21,775 bases of DNA from a virus, in the IMG/VR virus record IMGVR_UViG_3300015373_000050, positions 1-21,775 of that record; one strand, 5' to 3'. The notes beneath the pieces are model-generated. The model ran no database searches and was not told where the DNA came from. It worked only from the letters and a program-made list of their open reading frames with translations. Both the position numbers and the translations under genes were made by a program. Shown piece after piece: positions 7,001-15,623 of this stretch (positions within the stretch are counted from its first letter, which is position 1; each line of letters starts with the position of its first letter).

Positions 7001-8491
7001 TCGGCCACCTCCGACAGCATCCTGGGCACCTTCGCCTCCGGTGCCACCGCGGCCGTCTCCAACAGCGAATACGTCATCCAGGCCAGCGCGGTCCGCAAGT
7101 ACGGGCTGCGCATCTTGGACCAGCTGAACAACGGCACCCTGCCGATGCTCACCCGGCTGTCCTCCGGGGGCCTGACCGGCCTGCCGCACCTCGCGGGCGG
7201 CGGCTTCACCTACACGCCGACCGGCACCATGAAGTCTGCCTCCGATGTGCAGTCGGCCTACAGCAGCGGCCACCAGTCGATCACGAAGGACCAGTACAAC
7301 AAGACGCTGCGCGCCCGCGCGAACGCCGTGGATAGCCTGCGGGCCGCCGAGGCCCGGCTGGCGCAGGTCCGCAAGCACAAGCACACCCACGCCCAGCTGG
7401 TCGCGGCGGAGAACGCGGTCGCCAAGGCCCGGCGCAGCGTGGCCACCGCCACCGACGCCGCGAAGTCAGCGGAGGCCCGCTACAAGAAGCAGTTCTCCCT
7501 GTCCGACTGGGGCAAGACCCTCTCCAGCGCGGTCAAGTCGAACGCCGCCTACGAGGCCAACCTGAAGAAGATCGCCGCCCGGGGTGGCGGGGACATCGTC
7601 GACCAGCTCCGCGACATGGGCGCCGAGGGCGCCACCATGGTCAACGCGCTCGCGAAGGCATCCGGGAAGCAGTTCGCCAGCATCGTCGCGAACCTGCGCA
7701 AGTTCGCCCCGCTGGCCAAGGCCACCCTCGCCGACTACACCGCCCAGCTGAACGCCTCCACCAAGACCTCTAGCGCCTTCCAGGCCAACCTGGCCAAGCT
7801 CGCCGGGATGGGCTACGGCGACCTGGCCACCCAGCTCGCCGCGCAGGGCGACGACGCCGCGCAGAAGCTGGCCGCGGAGGCCGTCAAGTCCAAGGGCGCC
7901 GCCGCCAAGGCCAACAAGGCCGCCAAGAACTCCGCGAACGCTCTGACCAGCGAGCAGCTCGGCGAACTCGTCCAGATCATTGCTGCGATCAAAACGAAGA
8001 CCACCGGCATCCACGACGTCGCCGGTACCACCGGCATCGGCGAAGACGAGATCATCACGGTCGCCAACAAGGCCAAGGGGCAGATCCACACCGCGCTCGG
8101 TACCCGCGCCGGCCGCTTCCTCGCCGACCTGGGCAAGGCAAACAAACACTTGGCATACGCCGATGGCGGCATCCGCGCCGGCCTGTACGCCACCCAGGGT
8201 GGGATCGTGCGGTTCGCGGAGCCGGAGACCCACGGCGAGGCTTACCTGCCCCTGTCGCCCTCGAAGCGGCGCCACGCGTTGCCCGTGCTGGCGGACGTTG
8301 CGCACCGATTCGGGGTCGGACTGACCGACGCGCGCTCCGCCCGCCCGATCGTCATCGTCCGCGACGGCGACACCACCCACGTCACCGTGACACCGGTCCG
8401 CACCGGCGCGACCGCATCCGACATCGGCGCCCAGGTCGGACGCTCTGTCCGCCGCGCCCGCAGGGGAGGGGTGGCCGCCCGTGCCGCTTGA
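4079..8491 (+). CDS. Tail tape measure protein
   Basis: This 1470-residue protein is the longest in the window and follows the chaperones. It sets tail length; at about 0.15 nm per residue it would predict a tail near 220 nm. Seen: an N-terminal helical, coiled-coil-like third rich in Arg/Asp/Ala; a glycine-rich linker (GGRGGRGGSG) near residue 195; hydrophobic segments at about 200-250, 458-490 and 523-541; a long Ala/Lys helical middle; a Gly-rich block near 940-990 (ATGGLLAALPKHKLADGGPV); a duplicated unit at about 1155 and 1232; and a C-terminal FAEPETHGEAYLPLSPSKR motif of a kind common in actinobacterial tape measures. No lytic or peptidase motif was recognised. ATG at 4079 has AAGGGAGG six bases upstream. 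The stop overlaps the next GTG start by 11 bases. Confidence 0.93.
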   Translation: MSEWNLSVRLSGQGSDLSRTLRDTARGARTASRDVNALRRDIGRLRTEAARDIRVRLDVDADHLRTDIRAAITAAGGQSVTIGITVDDTGLTALRANARDTAHALNVLQRAAREAKNELGELEGRSLTTAAALRRINTAAGRAHNRLGDLSGSTRTFRTDLDDLDGSLTRVSGRLGDLRGRVGGLNNNSGGRGGRGGSGMLMGLLTFAPAAIPLAAGLTAELAPLTAQFTAAGVAGAAFGIAIAGQIGPLSDTADAEEKYRKAVMQHGAASKEAMAASLAYQQQLAQLPPASQQAAVALSTLKGTFSGWSNDMTRFTMKPVTNGIALLDALIPHLTPEVQSASTQLNRLVSVAGGAFASPGFDAFAGRVARFTDSKLDQLTDEVIHLMRVISSGEADHGVIAAFVDYAKANGPAAKEALKAIAQAVIVLMEGAAQAGPSLLTLVTAAAKLVAALPPELIGIILHVAAALKLLQLSGAGMAALVAGLARVRAQIVALSAASAGAGGGLAGLRAAFMSLGVAARASIIVAGLAAVVMIMEKLGKSSKAAPDVDRMTTSLGNLGRTGRATGEALRVFGKGLDGLAYAADRVAGKSSGMDKFNDVMNKIFSLGMAKSNSLKEAEKDIDALDKGLANLVKGGKPQLAAAALKELQAAYAKKGGDPKKLASEMDDYKSALADAALEQKLTADSMGLFGAAAQQTSAKLDAQKASADGLRQSIQALNDANRQGLGGMIGFEAAIDAAAKAAHDNAGALSMTNGVLNLGSEKARNAASALQDLADKTDSAAASARESGSSWETVNGIYERGRSALIRNAEAMGLSASQARQLADQILKIPDKNARVKMNVEDATRDLNAFNAKVRSSPGSKSVTLKTLSSSAEAVLKAFGFKVTHLPNGSVKITASAGGALSVISSVAGAIASLRDRHIVLTTEHRTIYTGKGGRGPNAATGGLLAALPKHKLADGGPVQYFPAGGYIQGPGSATSDSILGTFASGATAAVSNSEYVIQASAVRKYGLRILDQLNNGTLPMLTRLSSGGLTGLPHLAGGGFTYTPTGTMKSASDVQSAYSSGHQSITKDQYNKTLRARANAVDSLRAAEARLAQVRKHKHTHAQLVAAENAVAKARRSVATATDAAKSAEARYKKQFSLSDWGKTLSSAVKSNAAYEANLKKIAARGGGDIVDQLRDMGAEGATMVNALAKASGKQFASIVANLRKFAPLAKATLADYTAQLNASTKTSSAFQANLAKLAGMGYGDLATQLAAQGDDAAQKLAAEAVKSKGAAAKANKAAKNSANALTSEQLGELVQIIAAIKTKTTGIHDVAGTTGIGEDEIITVANKAKGQIHTALGTRAGRFLADLGKANKHLAYADGGIRAGLYATQGGIVRFAEPETHGEAYLPLSPSKRRHALPVLADVAHRFGVGLTDARSARPIVIVRDGDTTHVTVTPVRTGATASDIGAQVGRSVRRARRGGVAARAA
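7541..8002 (+). repeat. Two-copy protein repeat near the C-terminus of the tape measure
   Basis: The segment starting NAAYEANLKKIAARGGGDIV (nt 7541) recurs in diverged form as SSAFQANLAKLAGMGYGDLA (nt 7772), a 231-base or 77-residue spacing. Both copies share the order xANLxKxAxxGxGD, then QLxxxGxxA, then a Lys/Ala helix. The end of the second copy is indistinct. Confidence 0.55.
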
Positions 8492-9380
8492 ACTCGCCGA
8501 CTTCCAGTACGACATCGGGGGCGTCCTCATCGGCGCCGGAACGAGCGTGCAGGTCATCGAGACCACTGGCCTCGGCCGTCCCCCCGTGCGGGACTCCGAT
8601 GTGGACCAGCCGTCGATGGACGGCCAGTTCGCCGGCCCCGACTACTGGACCGGACGGCAGATCCAGTTCGATGCCGCGATCCGTATCCCCGGCAACCCGG
8701 CGGCCTGCCACGACATGGTGGCCGCGTTGCAGGCCGCCACCGACGGCGCCGCCGTGCGCCTGGTGGGCGGGCAGGGCCTGACCCTGCGGATCCTGCGCCC
8801 CGGCCGGACGGTGAAGTCTCTGACGGTGCGGGCGCGGAAGATCGACCCGGAGTACAAGCAGGTCATCCACGGCTACGTGCCCCTGGACATGGAGTTCCTG
8901 GCGCACGACCCCACCTTCTACGCGGACACGGACTCCACCACCGAGCTGCCGCTGGGGTGGCTGACCGGCGGCGGGTTCGCCGCCCCCGTCACCGCACCCA
9001 TCTTCGTGCAGGACGGCACGGTGGCCGCCGACCGGCCCGGCTGGGTCACCAACAACGGTGATGCGGACGCCTGGCCGGTCATCCGCATCACCGGGCCCTG
9101 CTCCAACGTCACCATCACCCACGTCGCCACGGGCCGCTCCCTCGCCTTTCCCACCCTGGTCCTCGCGGCCGGGCGGTGGGCGGAGATCGACACCCGGCCC
9201 GGGGCCCGCACCATCACCCTCGACAACGGCGGCAACGCCTCCGCCTACCTCAGCCCCTCCTCCCGCATCGACCTGTTCTCCCTGCCCCCGGGCATGTCGG
9301 AGATGCGCTGGACCGCGTTCGACTCCACCAACTCCGCCCGCCTGCGCCTGACCTGGCGCGACGCCTACATCGCCCTCTGA
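8481..9380 (+). CDS. Distal tail protein (Dit-like, siphovirus tail component)
   Basis: This 299-residue protein follows the tape measure directly, as distal tail proteins do. They form the ring joining tube to baseplate. The N-terminal half shows the usual pattern: LELADFQYDIGGVLIGAGT, a GLGRPPVRDSDVDQPSMDGQF segment, a strand pair with FDAAIRI, then LQAATDG, RTVKSLTVRARKID and VPLDMEFLAHDPTFYAD. The C-terminal half is beta-rich (WPVIRITGPCSNVTITHVAT; WAEIDTRPGARTITLDNGG; a final RLRLTWRDAYIAL) and fits the jelly-roll galectin-like C-terminal domain. It starts at GTG 8481, 11 bases inside the tape-measure end, with GGAGG at 8465-8469. Confidence 0.8.
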   Translation: MPLELADFQYDIGGVLIGAGTSVQVIETTGLGRPPVRDSDVDQPSMDGQFAGPDYWTGRQIQFDAAIRIPGNPAACHDMVAALQAATDGAAVRLVGGQGLTLRILRPGRTVKSLTVRARKIDPEYKQVIHGYVPLDMEFLAHDPTFYADTDSTTELPLGWLTGGGFAAPVTAPIFVQDGTVAADRPGWVTNNGDADAWPVIRITGPCSNVTITHVATGRSLAFPTLVLAAGRWAEIDTRPGARTITLDNGGNASAYLSPSSRIDLFSLPPGMSEMRWTAFDSTNSARLRLTWRDAYIAL

Positions 9381-9388
9381 GGAGCGCC

Positions 9389-10324
9389 ATGACTTTGATC
9401 CCGCAGCCCATCATGGTCAACGGGGCGACCCACAGCGCGCAGACGTTCCGCATGCTGGTGCGTGACCTGGCCCGCGGCAACGAGGGCGTCACCCAGGGAG
9501 ACGACCTGAAGGTGGCGCAGCGCTCCACCCCCGGCGGCGGCGTGACCGTCAGCGACGGCTCCGGTGTCGTGCGCGGGCGGGCGAACGCCTTCCAGGGCTC
9601 CTATGCGGTGTGCAATGTCGGCAGCGCGGACGTCGACATCGCTGCGACCGGCGGCAGTCCACGCTCCGACATGCTAATCGTCCGCGTGGAGGACCCCGAG
9701 TACGAGGGCAGCCTGGACCCCACCGTCGATCAGATCGCCTACTTCCAGGTCATCTCCAACGTGTCCAGCTCCGCCACGGCGATCCCGGACGGGCGTACCG
9801 GCATCCCCCTCGCCCGCATCGACATCCCCGCCTCCACGTCGACCATCACCAACGCGATGATCACCGATCTGCGGTCCATCGCCAACCCGCGCCGCGAACG
9901 CACCCTCCTCGTTCAGTCCCCCTCCGGCCTGTCCACCGACATCGGCGGCACCTCCGGCACCTTCTCCTACTTCTCCACCGCACCCGGCTGGAACATCACC
10001 GTGCCCGGCTGGGCCACCAAGGTCGTCATGTCGCTGTCCGTGGGGCAGCTCCGCTACAACACGGCCGCCTTCTTCGGGCAGATCCGCGCCACCTTCGGCT
10101 CCTTGGCGAGCGTGCAGGCCGTCAACCTCGACGACAACCAGTCCGGAACTCGCCGGGCCACCGTTGTCTTCGGCGACACCATCACCCTGCCCTGGTCCTA
10201 CTTCGTCACCACCCAACTCCTTCGCTTCCAGGCCTGCGGACTCACCGGTAACGCGGGCAAGGTCGGCGTCGACGCCTCCAGCACGCTGATCGCCGACGTG
10301 GAGTTCATCGAGGCACCCAGGTGA
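9389..10324 (+). CDS. Minor tail / baseplate protein
   Basis: This 311-residue protein starts at ATG 9389, eight bases after the previous stop, with GAGGAGC upstream; the open frame extends further left but only as a shadow of the distal tail gene. The N-terminal 175 residues (MVNGATHSAQTFRMLVRDLA, GVTVSDGSGVVRGRANAFQG, then GIPLARIDIPASTSTITNAM and DLRSIANPRRERT) match a baseplate-type domain I recall from Streptomyces phage tail proteins. Residues about 180-311 form a separate beta-rich domain (SYFSTAPGWNITVPGWATKV; TITLPWSYFVTT) that may bind carbohydrate or trimerise. The stop overlaps the next start (GTGA at 10321-10324). The precise place in the baseplate is inferred from order. Confidence 0.7.
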   Translation: MTLIPQPIMVNGATHSAQTFRMLVRDLARGNEGVTQGDDLKVAQRSTPGGGVTVSDGSGVVRGRANAFQGSYAVCNVGSADVDIAATGGSPRSDMLIVRVEDPEYEGSLDPTVDQIAYFQVISNVSSSATAIPDGRTGIPLARIDIPASTSTITNAMITDLRSIANPRRERTLLVQSPSGLSTDIGGTSGTFSYFSTAPGWNITVPGWATKVVMSLSVGQLRYNTAAFFGQIRATFGSLASVQAVNLDDNQSGTRRATVVFGDTITLPWSYFVTTQLLRFQACGLTGNAGKVGVDASSTLIADVEFIEAPR

Positions 10325-11424
10325 GCGCCCCCACCCCGGCCCGGGTCCTCACCCAGCACGCCCTCACCGGGGCGTGGCTGTCGACCGCGCTCCCTGTCGG
10401 CGATCTGGAGTACGGCGACGAGCTCAACGGGCCCGGCAGCCTGTCGGGGAAACTCTCACCCCGCCTGCTGTCCTCCAACCCCACCCTCGCCGACCCCGGC
10501 AACACCCTCATCTACGTGGAGGCGGCCGGGCAGTTGGTGTGGGGAGGCATCGTGTGGGACGTCCGCACCCAGGGAAGCGACTACGCCATCGAGGCCGCCT
10601 CATGGTCGTCCTACCTGCAAAAGCGTTTCGACCTGGACGGCGAGTTCGGCGGCCGCGGCCCCTACACCTACGCCGACCGCTGCCACGTCCTGCGCGACAT
10701 CTGGACGTACGCCCAGTCCATTGCCGACGGCGACCTGGGCGTCACTGTCGATGCCACCACGTCCACGTCGACCATCGGCACCCCCGACGACGTGTACCAC
10801 TCCTACTCCTACGACGTGAACTGCCTCGGCGACAAAGCCGACGACCTGGTCTCCGGGGACGCCACCCCCGACTACACGTGCGCCACCTCCTGGAACGCCG
10901 ACAAGACCGGCGTGGTGAAGCGGATCCGGCTGGGCTGGCCCCGCCTCGGTGCGCGCCGCACCGATATCTCCTTCTCCTCCGGCGTGAACATCATCGAGGA
11001 CCCTGAAGTGGCCCTCGGCGGCGACGACTACGCCCAGGTCGTCATCGCCTCCGGCGCCGGTGACGGTTCGGCGAAGCTGCGGCAGATCTCCGCCGTCCGC
11101 AACGGACGCCTCCGCCTCGAAGCGGCGATCGACGCGCCGGAGCTCAACGGAAACGACACCCTGAAGGCCCGGGCGTCCGCCGAGCGGGCCTGGCGGCAGG
11201 TGCTGGGCTCCGTCGACCAGATCACCATCCGCAACACGGCTGCGGCACCGTTCGGGTCGTGGCAGGTCGGCGACGACGTGTACACGCGCGTCCATAACGC
11301 GTGGACGGACTTCACCGGCTGGTGCCGCATCACCGGATGGATCGTCAAGCCGGATGCGGCCGGCGGCCCGCAGGCCACGGTCTCCCTTAAACCGTCCGCC
11401 ATGTACAACTACGGGGGCGTGTGA
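10321..11424 (+). CDS. Minor tail protein, baseplate hub-like
   Basis: This 367-residue protein fits the hub-like (tail-associated) proteins of actinophages, similar in layout to the Gp37-like family. Seen: [20 protein letters not shown] near residues 22-41; [20 protein letters not shown] at about 64-83, typical of the hub beta-barrel start; [14 protein letters not shown]; a central helical and beta part; and a C-terminal return of barrel strands ([30 protein letters not shown]). No peptidase or lysozyme motif was found, so it is probably structural. It starts at GTG 10321 in a GTGA overlap, and its TGA (11422-11424) is one base before the GTG of the next gene. Confidence 0.72.
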   Translation: MSAPTPARVLTQHALTGAWLSTALPVGDLEYGDELNGPGSLSGKLSPRLLSSNPTLADPGNTLIYVEAAGQLVWGGIVWDVRTQGSDYAIEAASWSSYLQKRFDLDGEFGGRGPYTYADRCHVLRDIWTYAQSIADGDLGVTVDATTSTSTIGTPDDVYHSYSYDVNCLGDKADDLVSGDATPDYTCATSWNADKTGVVKRIRLGWPRLGARRTDISFSSGVNIIEDPEVALGGDDYAQVVIASGAGDGSAKLRQISAVRNGRLRLEAAIDAPELNGNDTLKARASAERAWRQVLGSVDQITIRNTAAAPFGSWQVGDDVYTRVHNAWTDFTGWCRITGWIVKPDAAGGPQATVSLKPSAMYNYGGV

Positions 11425-11425
11425 C

Positions 11426-14275
11426 GTGGACATCGGCCGCAAGCTGAACGAGCTCGACACCCGCGTGGCGAAGGTGGAGCGCTCCGCGCGCCTGTCCCAT
11501 GCGGCGATCGACAACACGTCCGTCGCCGTGAAGGACGGCGCGGGGAACCTGCGGGGCATCATCGGCGTGCAGGCCGACGGCACGACCGCGGTGAACATCG
11601 TCAACGGCGCCGCGCCTCCGCAACCCTCTGCCCCGGCCGTGGTATCGGTGCTGGGTGGGGTGACCGCCGCCTGGGACGGCGCGTTCGCCGGCGGCGCCAC
11701 CATGCCCATGGACTGGCAGCGCGTCGAAGTCCACGCCTCGGTGACGAGCGGCTTCACCCCCGACCCGACCACCCTCAAGGCCACCATCGAAACCCCGCAG
11801 GGCGCCACTACGGTCATCGTCACCGCCATGGACGTGTACGTGCGCCTGCTGGCCCGCAACACCTCCGGCACCGCCTCCACACCATCCGACCAGACCGGCC
11901 CGCTCGGGCCGACACCGGTCGTTGCCGACGACATCCTCGACGGCATCGTCACCACCATCAAACTTGCCGACGACGCGGTCACCGAGGCCAAGGTAGCCAC
12001 CGGCGCGATCGGCTCCACCGCCATCCAGGACGGCGCCGTCCTGGAGGCGAAACTCGCCGCGAACGCCGTCACCACCGGCAAACTCGCCGACCTGGTCATC
12101 ACCGAAACGAAACTCGCCGCGAACGCGGTCACCGCGGCGAAGGTCGCGGCGGGGGCGATCGACACTGTGGCGATCGCAGACTCCGCGATCAATGCGGCGA
12201 AGATCGGGGCGGCGGCCGTCGTCGCGGGGAAACTCGCCTCGAACGCGGTTACCTCGACGACCATCGCCAACGATGCTGTCACCGCGGGGAAGGTGGCAGC
12301 GGACGCCATCACCGCCCGGGAGATCACCGCCGGAGCGGTGACGACCGCGGAGCTCGCCGCCGGCGCGGTCACGGCCAACGAGATCGCCGCCAACGCCGTC
12401 GTAGCGGGGAAGATCGCCGCGAATGCGGTCACCGCCACGACGATCGCGGCCGGGGCCGTGCAGACCGCGGCCCTCGCCGCAGACGCGGTCGCCGCCGGGA
12501 AGGTGGCCGCAGACGCCATCACGGCCCGGGAACTCGCTGCCTCCTCGGTGACCACCGCGGAGATCGCCGCCGGCGCGGTCACCGCGGCCGCTGTCGCCGC
12601 AGGGGCCATCACCACCGACAAACTCACCGTGACCGGCGGCGCCAACGTGCTGTCCGATCCCAGCTTCGAGGGCGCCTACAGTGCCGCCCTCGTCTCCGGC
12701 AGCAGCTTCCTCAGCATCGACACCACCGGCAACGGCTCCGCGCACTCCCTGAAAATCAACGCGGTCGCCGGATCGGCCACCACCCGATCCCAGAAAATCA
12801 CCGCCCTGCCCATCCTCCCCGGCGACCAGCTGTACGTGGCCGCCGACTACCTCACCACCAGCGACTACACGGCCACGGCCACCGTCAAGTTCTACGCCCG
12901 CTGGGAGGACTCCACCGGCACCGTCCTCGGCTACGGCGTAGCGCAAGGCTCCCCGCCCGTCCTCGGCGGCTCCACCTGGACCCGCATCACAGCCACGGTC
13001 ACCGCGCCCGCGAACACCGTGACCGCCAGCATCTGGGCCGAGTCGTTCCAGGCGTCCGCCGGCAGCGTCTGGTTCGACAACGCCTCCGTCCGCCCCGTCC
13101 TCGCGGGCACGCAGATCCAGGACGGCGTCATCACCACCGCCAAGATTGCCGCCCTGACCATTCAGGCCGGGAACATCGCCGCGGACGCCGTGGCGGCCGG
13201 GAAGATCGCCGCGGATGCGGTGACCGCCCGGGAGATTGCCGCGAGCGCGGTCACCGCATCCGAGATCGCCGCCAACACGATCGTCGCGGGGAACCTGGCC
13301 GCCGGGTCCGTTGATGCGACCGCCCTGTCCGCGACCGCCATCACCGGCAAGACCATCACTGGCGGCACCATCACCGGCACCACCATCACCGGCGGCACCC
13401 TCCAGACCGCCACGTCCGGGCAGCGCATCACCCTCAACGAATCGTCCGCCAACAAGATCCTCGTCTACAACAGCTCCGGTACCGCGATCGGCGAACTCTC
13501 CGCATCCGGGCTGCTCGTCAAGGGCACCAACGGGGCGATCATCCAGCTGGACCCCAGCAACGCCTACCCCAACCTGAAACTGACCAACTCTTCGGGTACC
13601 CAGTCCGCCGTCGTCAACATCAGCGGCTCCGACGCCCTCATAGGATTGAACAGTGGGCAGTTTTCCAGCGGCTCTTACACCGACTGGAAATGGCGCACTC
13701 TCTTCGGCAGCAGCAGCGGCACCGAAGTGTGGTGCGCCGAACGCACCCGCGACGGGGACACTTCCACCTACCTCGGCGGCCGCATCTTTATCGACGCCAC
13801 CCGCGCCAGCATCGGGTACATGAGTTCTGCCGATTCCTCCCAAAACGGCTACATCAACTTCACCGCCCAGCTGGCGCAGATCTTTAACGGGCGCTTCGAA
13901 GTCATCCCGATGGCGTCGGCCAACTCGGCCCTGACCGTCAACCCGGCCTCCGGGCACACCGGGAACCTGGCCCGGTTCCAGGTCAACGGCACGGACAAGT
14001 TCGTCGTCGATAAGGACGGCAAGGTCACGGCCGGGAACATGGCCGCCGGCCACGTCACCATCACCCCCGTCGCGAACACTCCCACCAGCGCCACCGTGAC
14101 CGGCCTGAACCTGACCGGAACGGTCCGTGTCGTCGCCACCGCAAGCACATCCGTTCCCGGCACCCAGGTCACCGGTGTCGGCGTCAACAGCGTCAGCACC
14201 ACCGGATTCACGATTTGGCTCACCCGCACCAACACGACTTCCACCGGCGTCGACTGGATCGCCATGGGCGAATGA
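11426..14275 (+). CDS. Long tail fibre with decapeptide repeats and central jelly-roll-like domain
   Basis: This 949-residue protein starts at GTG 11426; the frame is open further left only as a shadow. Domains: residues 1-40 helical attachment part ([18 protein letters not shown]); about 60-150 a fibronectin III-like domain ([16 protein letters not shown] ... [15 protein letters not shown]); about 170-400 a run of decapeptide repeats (AVTAxKIAAx); about 404-557 a carbohydrate-binding-module-like jelly roll ([10 protein letters not shown] at the start, [12 protein letters not shown] at the end); about 564-641 more decapeptides; then [10 protein letters not shown] triplet-like repeats and a beta-rich tail ending in a tip domain ([29 protein letters not shown]). 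It is probably a trimeric fibre for host contact. It follows the hub gene by one base. Confidence 0.8.
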   Translation: MDIGRKLNELDTRVAKVERSARLSHAAIDNTSVAVKDGAGNLRGIIGVQADGTTAVNIVNGAAPPQPSAPAVVSVLGGVTAAWDGAFAGGATMPMDWQRVEVHASVTSGFTPDPTTLKATIETPQGATTVIVTAMDVYVRLLARNTSGTASTPSDQTGPLGPTPVVADDILDGIVTTIKLADDAVTEAKVATGAIGSTAIQDGAVLEAKLAANAVTTGKLADLVITETKLAANAVTAAKVAAGAIDTVAIADSAINAAKIGAAAVVAGKLASNAVTSTTIANDAVTAGKVAADAITAREITAGAVTTAELAAGAVTANEIAANAVVAGKIAANAVTATTIAAGAVQTAALAADAVAAGKVAADAITARELAASSVTTAEIAAGAVTAAAVAAGAITTDKLTVTGGANVLSDPSFEGAYSAALVSGSSFLSIDTTGNGSAHSLKINAVAGSATTRSQKITALPILPGDQLYVAADYLTTSDYTATATVKFYARWEDSTGTVLGYGVAQGSPPVLGGSTWTRITATVTAPANTVTASIWAESFQASAGSVWFDNASVRPVLAGTQIQDGVITTAKIAALTIQAGNIAADAVAAGKIAADAVTAREIAASAVTASEIAANTIVAGNLAAGSVDATALSATAITGKTITGGTITGTTITGGTLQTATSGQRITLNESSANKILVYNSSGTAIGELSASGLLVKGTNGAIIQLDPSNAYPNLKLTNSSGTQSAVVNISGSDALIGLNSGQFSSGSYTDWKWRTLFGSSSGTEVWCAERTRDGDTSTYLGGRIFIDATRASIGYMSSADSSQNGYINFTAQLAQIFNGRFEVIPMASANSALTVNPASGHTGNLARFQVNGTDKFVVDKDGKVTAGNMAAGHVTITPVANTPTSATVTGLNLTGTVRVVATASTSVPGTQVTGVGVNSVSTTGFTIWLTRTNTTSTGVDWIAMGE
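11933..12630 (+). repeat. Decapeptide (30-bp) repeat array, first block
   Basis: About 23 consecutive 10-residue units follow the pattern AVxxxK(I/L/V)AAx with almost no phase breaks, for example [40 protein letters not shown]. Units share DNA words such as gcggtcaccg but are diverged. The hydrophobic spacing suggests a regular beta-solenoid or triple-stranded shaft. Confidence 0.85.
13115..13347 (+). repeat. Decapeptide repeat array, second block
   Basis: About eight further units of the same kind (for example [30 protein letters not shown]) resume after the jelly-roll-like domain and start with the same IQDGxI lead-in seen in the first block. They pass into ITGxTITGGT repeats. Confidence 0.8.
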
Positions 14276-14304
14276 GCCCGCCCCCGCCACGAAAGGACCC
14301 TGTG

Positions 14305-14637
14305 ATGAGCATCGACCCCGACCCGGCCACGGACGGCGAAGACACCGAGCCGCCGCTCCCCGCCGCCCCCACGCCGCCCCCGCCCGACACCGGCCCCGTC
14401 GACACGCCCCCCGATGCGCCGCCCGCACCACCTCAGCCGATCGTGTTCGAGCCGTTCACCTGGTACCAGGTGACCTCCACGTGCACCACCCCGGCCTGCC
14501 CGAACCTGAACACCACGACGACGGAGCCGATGGTGTACTCCAACGCAGGAACCGTGATCATGGTGTGCGGGCTGTGCAACCAGCGGCGCACCATACTGGC
14601 CGCGACGAAACTGGACCCGCAGCCCGAAATGAGCTGA
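14305..14637 (+). CDS. Small proline-rich protein with C-terminal zinc ribbon
   Basis: This 110-residue protein has an acidic, proline-rich, disordered first half (residues 1-47, runs such as APTPPPPDTG) and a compact second half starting FEPFTWYQVTSTC. Four cysteines, Cys60-x4-Cys65 and Cys88-x2-Cys91, form a likely zinc ribbon. Function is not recognised; it may be a virion accessory or a binding protein. ATG at 14305 is preferred over GTG 14302 because GAAAGGA (14291-14297) is then seven bases away. It lies between the fibre gene (29 bases upstream) and a 167-base spacer before the lysis genes. Confidence 0.75.
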   Translation: MSIDPDPATDGEDTEPPLPAAPTPPPPDTGPVDTPPDAPPAPPQPIVFEPFTWYQVTSTCTTPACPNLNTTTTEPMVYSNAGTVIMVCGLCNQRRTILAATKLDPQPEMS

Positions 14638-14804
14638 CCGTAACCGGCCAGGCCGGGCCAGGGGGAACACACGTCCCACCCGGCTCTACCCTGATCACAC
14701 GGGCGACCCTCCGCCCCTGCTCCGCCCCCCCGAGGGACGACCGCACGCAGCGGCCTGCCACAACGTCAGCTCTGGGCGCGGGGAGTTCAGGAGCACGGGT
14801 CACA
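14638..14804 (+). other. Intergenic spacer before the lysis module
   Basis: This 167-base gap is one of the largest in the window. The frame of the next gene is open through it, but has no good start and encodes low-complexity Pro/Arg/Thr sequence, so I treat it as non-coding. It contains TACCCT at 14687-14692, which fits the loose actinobacterial -10 pattern TAnnnT, with GGAAC near 14664; no standard -35 hexamer is present. A lysis-module promoter is possible but weakly supported. Confidence 0.35.
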
Positions 14805-15623
14805 GTGCCCGACCTCGACATCAAGCAGTACGACGTCACCGGCGCACTGGGCCGGCACCTCGTGCTGGACCCGCGCAGCCTCGCCTACCGGCGCCGCTAC
14901 AACGGCGAGCCCCTCAAGCCCGCCGAGTGGGCCCCCAAGGTGCCCGTCCTGGACCAGCAGGACCTGATCGCCCAAGGAATCCACACCAGCCAGTTGTTCA
15001 AGGGCGCCCCCGACGTGGACGCCCTCGGCTCCTGCACCGCGAACAGTGCCACCGCCCTCATCTCCATCCTCCACGACCCGGCCACGCTCGCCGAAGCCGG
15101 CCTCGACGTCACCGACCCGGCCGCCGCCGAGGAGTGGGCGATCGGCCTCTACTCGGACGCCACCCACCGCGACCAGTGGCACGACCAGGCTTGGCCCAGC
15201 ACCGACTGCGGCTCCTCCGGCCTCGGCGTCGCCAAAGCCCTGCGCCACCGCGGCCTCATCGACCAGTACGGGCACGCCACCACCGCCGAAGAGCTCGGCA
15301 TGCTCCTCCAGACCGGGCCCGTTCTCATGGGCATCGTCTGGGTGGACGCGTTCTTCACGCCAGACCCGGACGGCTTCATCGACACCGCCCCGAACTGGCT
15401 CACCTCCACCGTCGCCGGCGGCCACGAAGTGTGCCTGACCGCCCTCGAAGACGTCGCCTTCAACCCCGACGGCACCCTCGCCGACAGCACCGTCCTGCGC
15501 TTCGTCAACAGCTGGACCACCAGTTGGGGAGACCAGGGATTCGGCCGGCTGACGGTCGGGACGTACCGCGCCCTCAGACACGAGATCGACCTCGTGCAGC
15601 CCCGATTGGACTCCGCCCGATGA
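14805..15623 (+). CDS. Papain-like (C1 family) cysteine peptidase, possible lysis or cell-wall peptidase
   Basis: This 272-residue protein shows the papain-fold catalytic pattern: Cys77 in LGSCTANSA, His207 in GGHEVCLTAL and Asn235 in FVNSWTTSWGDQGFG. Cys135 lies in DCGSSGLGVAKAL. The Gln that normally lies six residues before the Cys (oxyanion hole) is Val here (DVDALGSC), so activity may differ. There is no signal peptide or membrane helix. The GTG start at 14805 follows AGGAG by 11 bases. The TGA overlaps the amidase start (ATGA at 15620-15623), linking the two. It could be a peptidoglycan peptide-cleaving partner of the amidase, a processing protease, or a host-directed protease; the first is favoured by coupling alone. 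Confidence 0.8.
   Translation: MPDLDIKQYDVTGALGRHLVLDPRSLAYRRRYNGEPLKPAEWAPKVPVLDQQDLIAQGIHTSQLFKGAPDVDALGSCTANSATALISILHDPATLAEAGLDVTDPAAAEEWAIGLYSDATHRDQWHDQAWPSTDCGSSGLGVAKALRHRGLIDQYGHATTAEELGMLLQTGPVLMGIVWVDAFFTPDPDGFIDTAPNWLTSTVAGGHEVCLTALEDVAFNPDGTLADSTVLRFVNSWTTSWGDQGFGRLTVGTYRALRHEIDLVQPRLDSAR

Noticed and set aside
11933-12630. Regular 30-bp repeats considered as a CRISPR array or direct-repeat regulatory site
   Set aside because: The periodicity is in the protein (decapeptides), the DNA units are diverged and in-frame, and there are no distinct spacers.
11387-14431. A 1014-codon open frame on the minus strand opposite the long fibre
   Set aside because: GC-rich genes with repeated codons leave antisense frames free of stops. 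Its Gly/Arg/Asp-rich low-complexity product and the excellent sense-strand gene show it to be a shadow. The same holds for the 681-codon minus frame at 10600-12645 and others opposite the tape measure and endolysin.
14127-14804. Longer N-terminus for the papain-like peptidase
   Set aside because: The frame is open to 14127, but the extra part overlaps two genes, has low-complexity composition and lacks a supported start. GTG 14805 has an AGGAG upstream.
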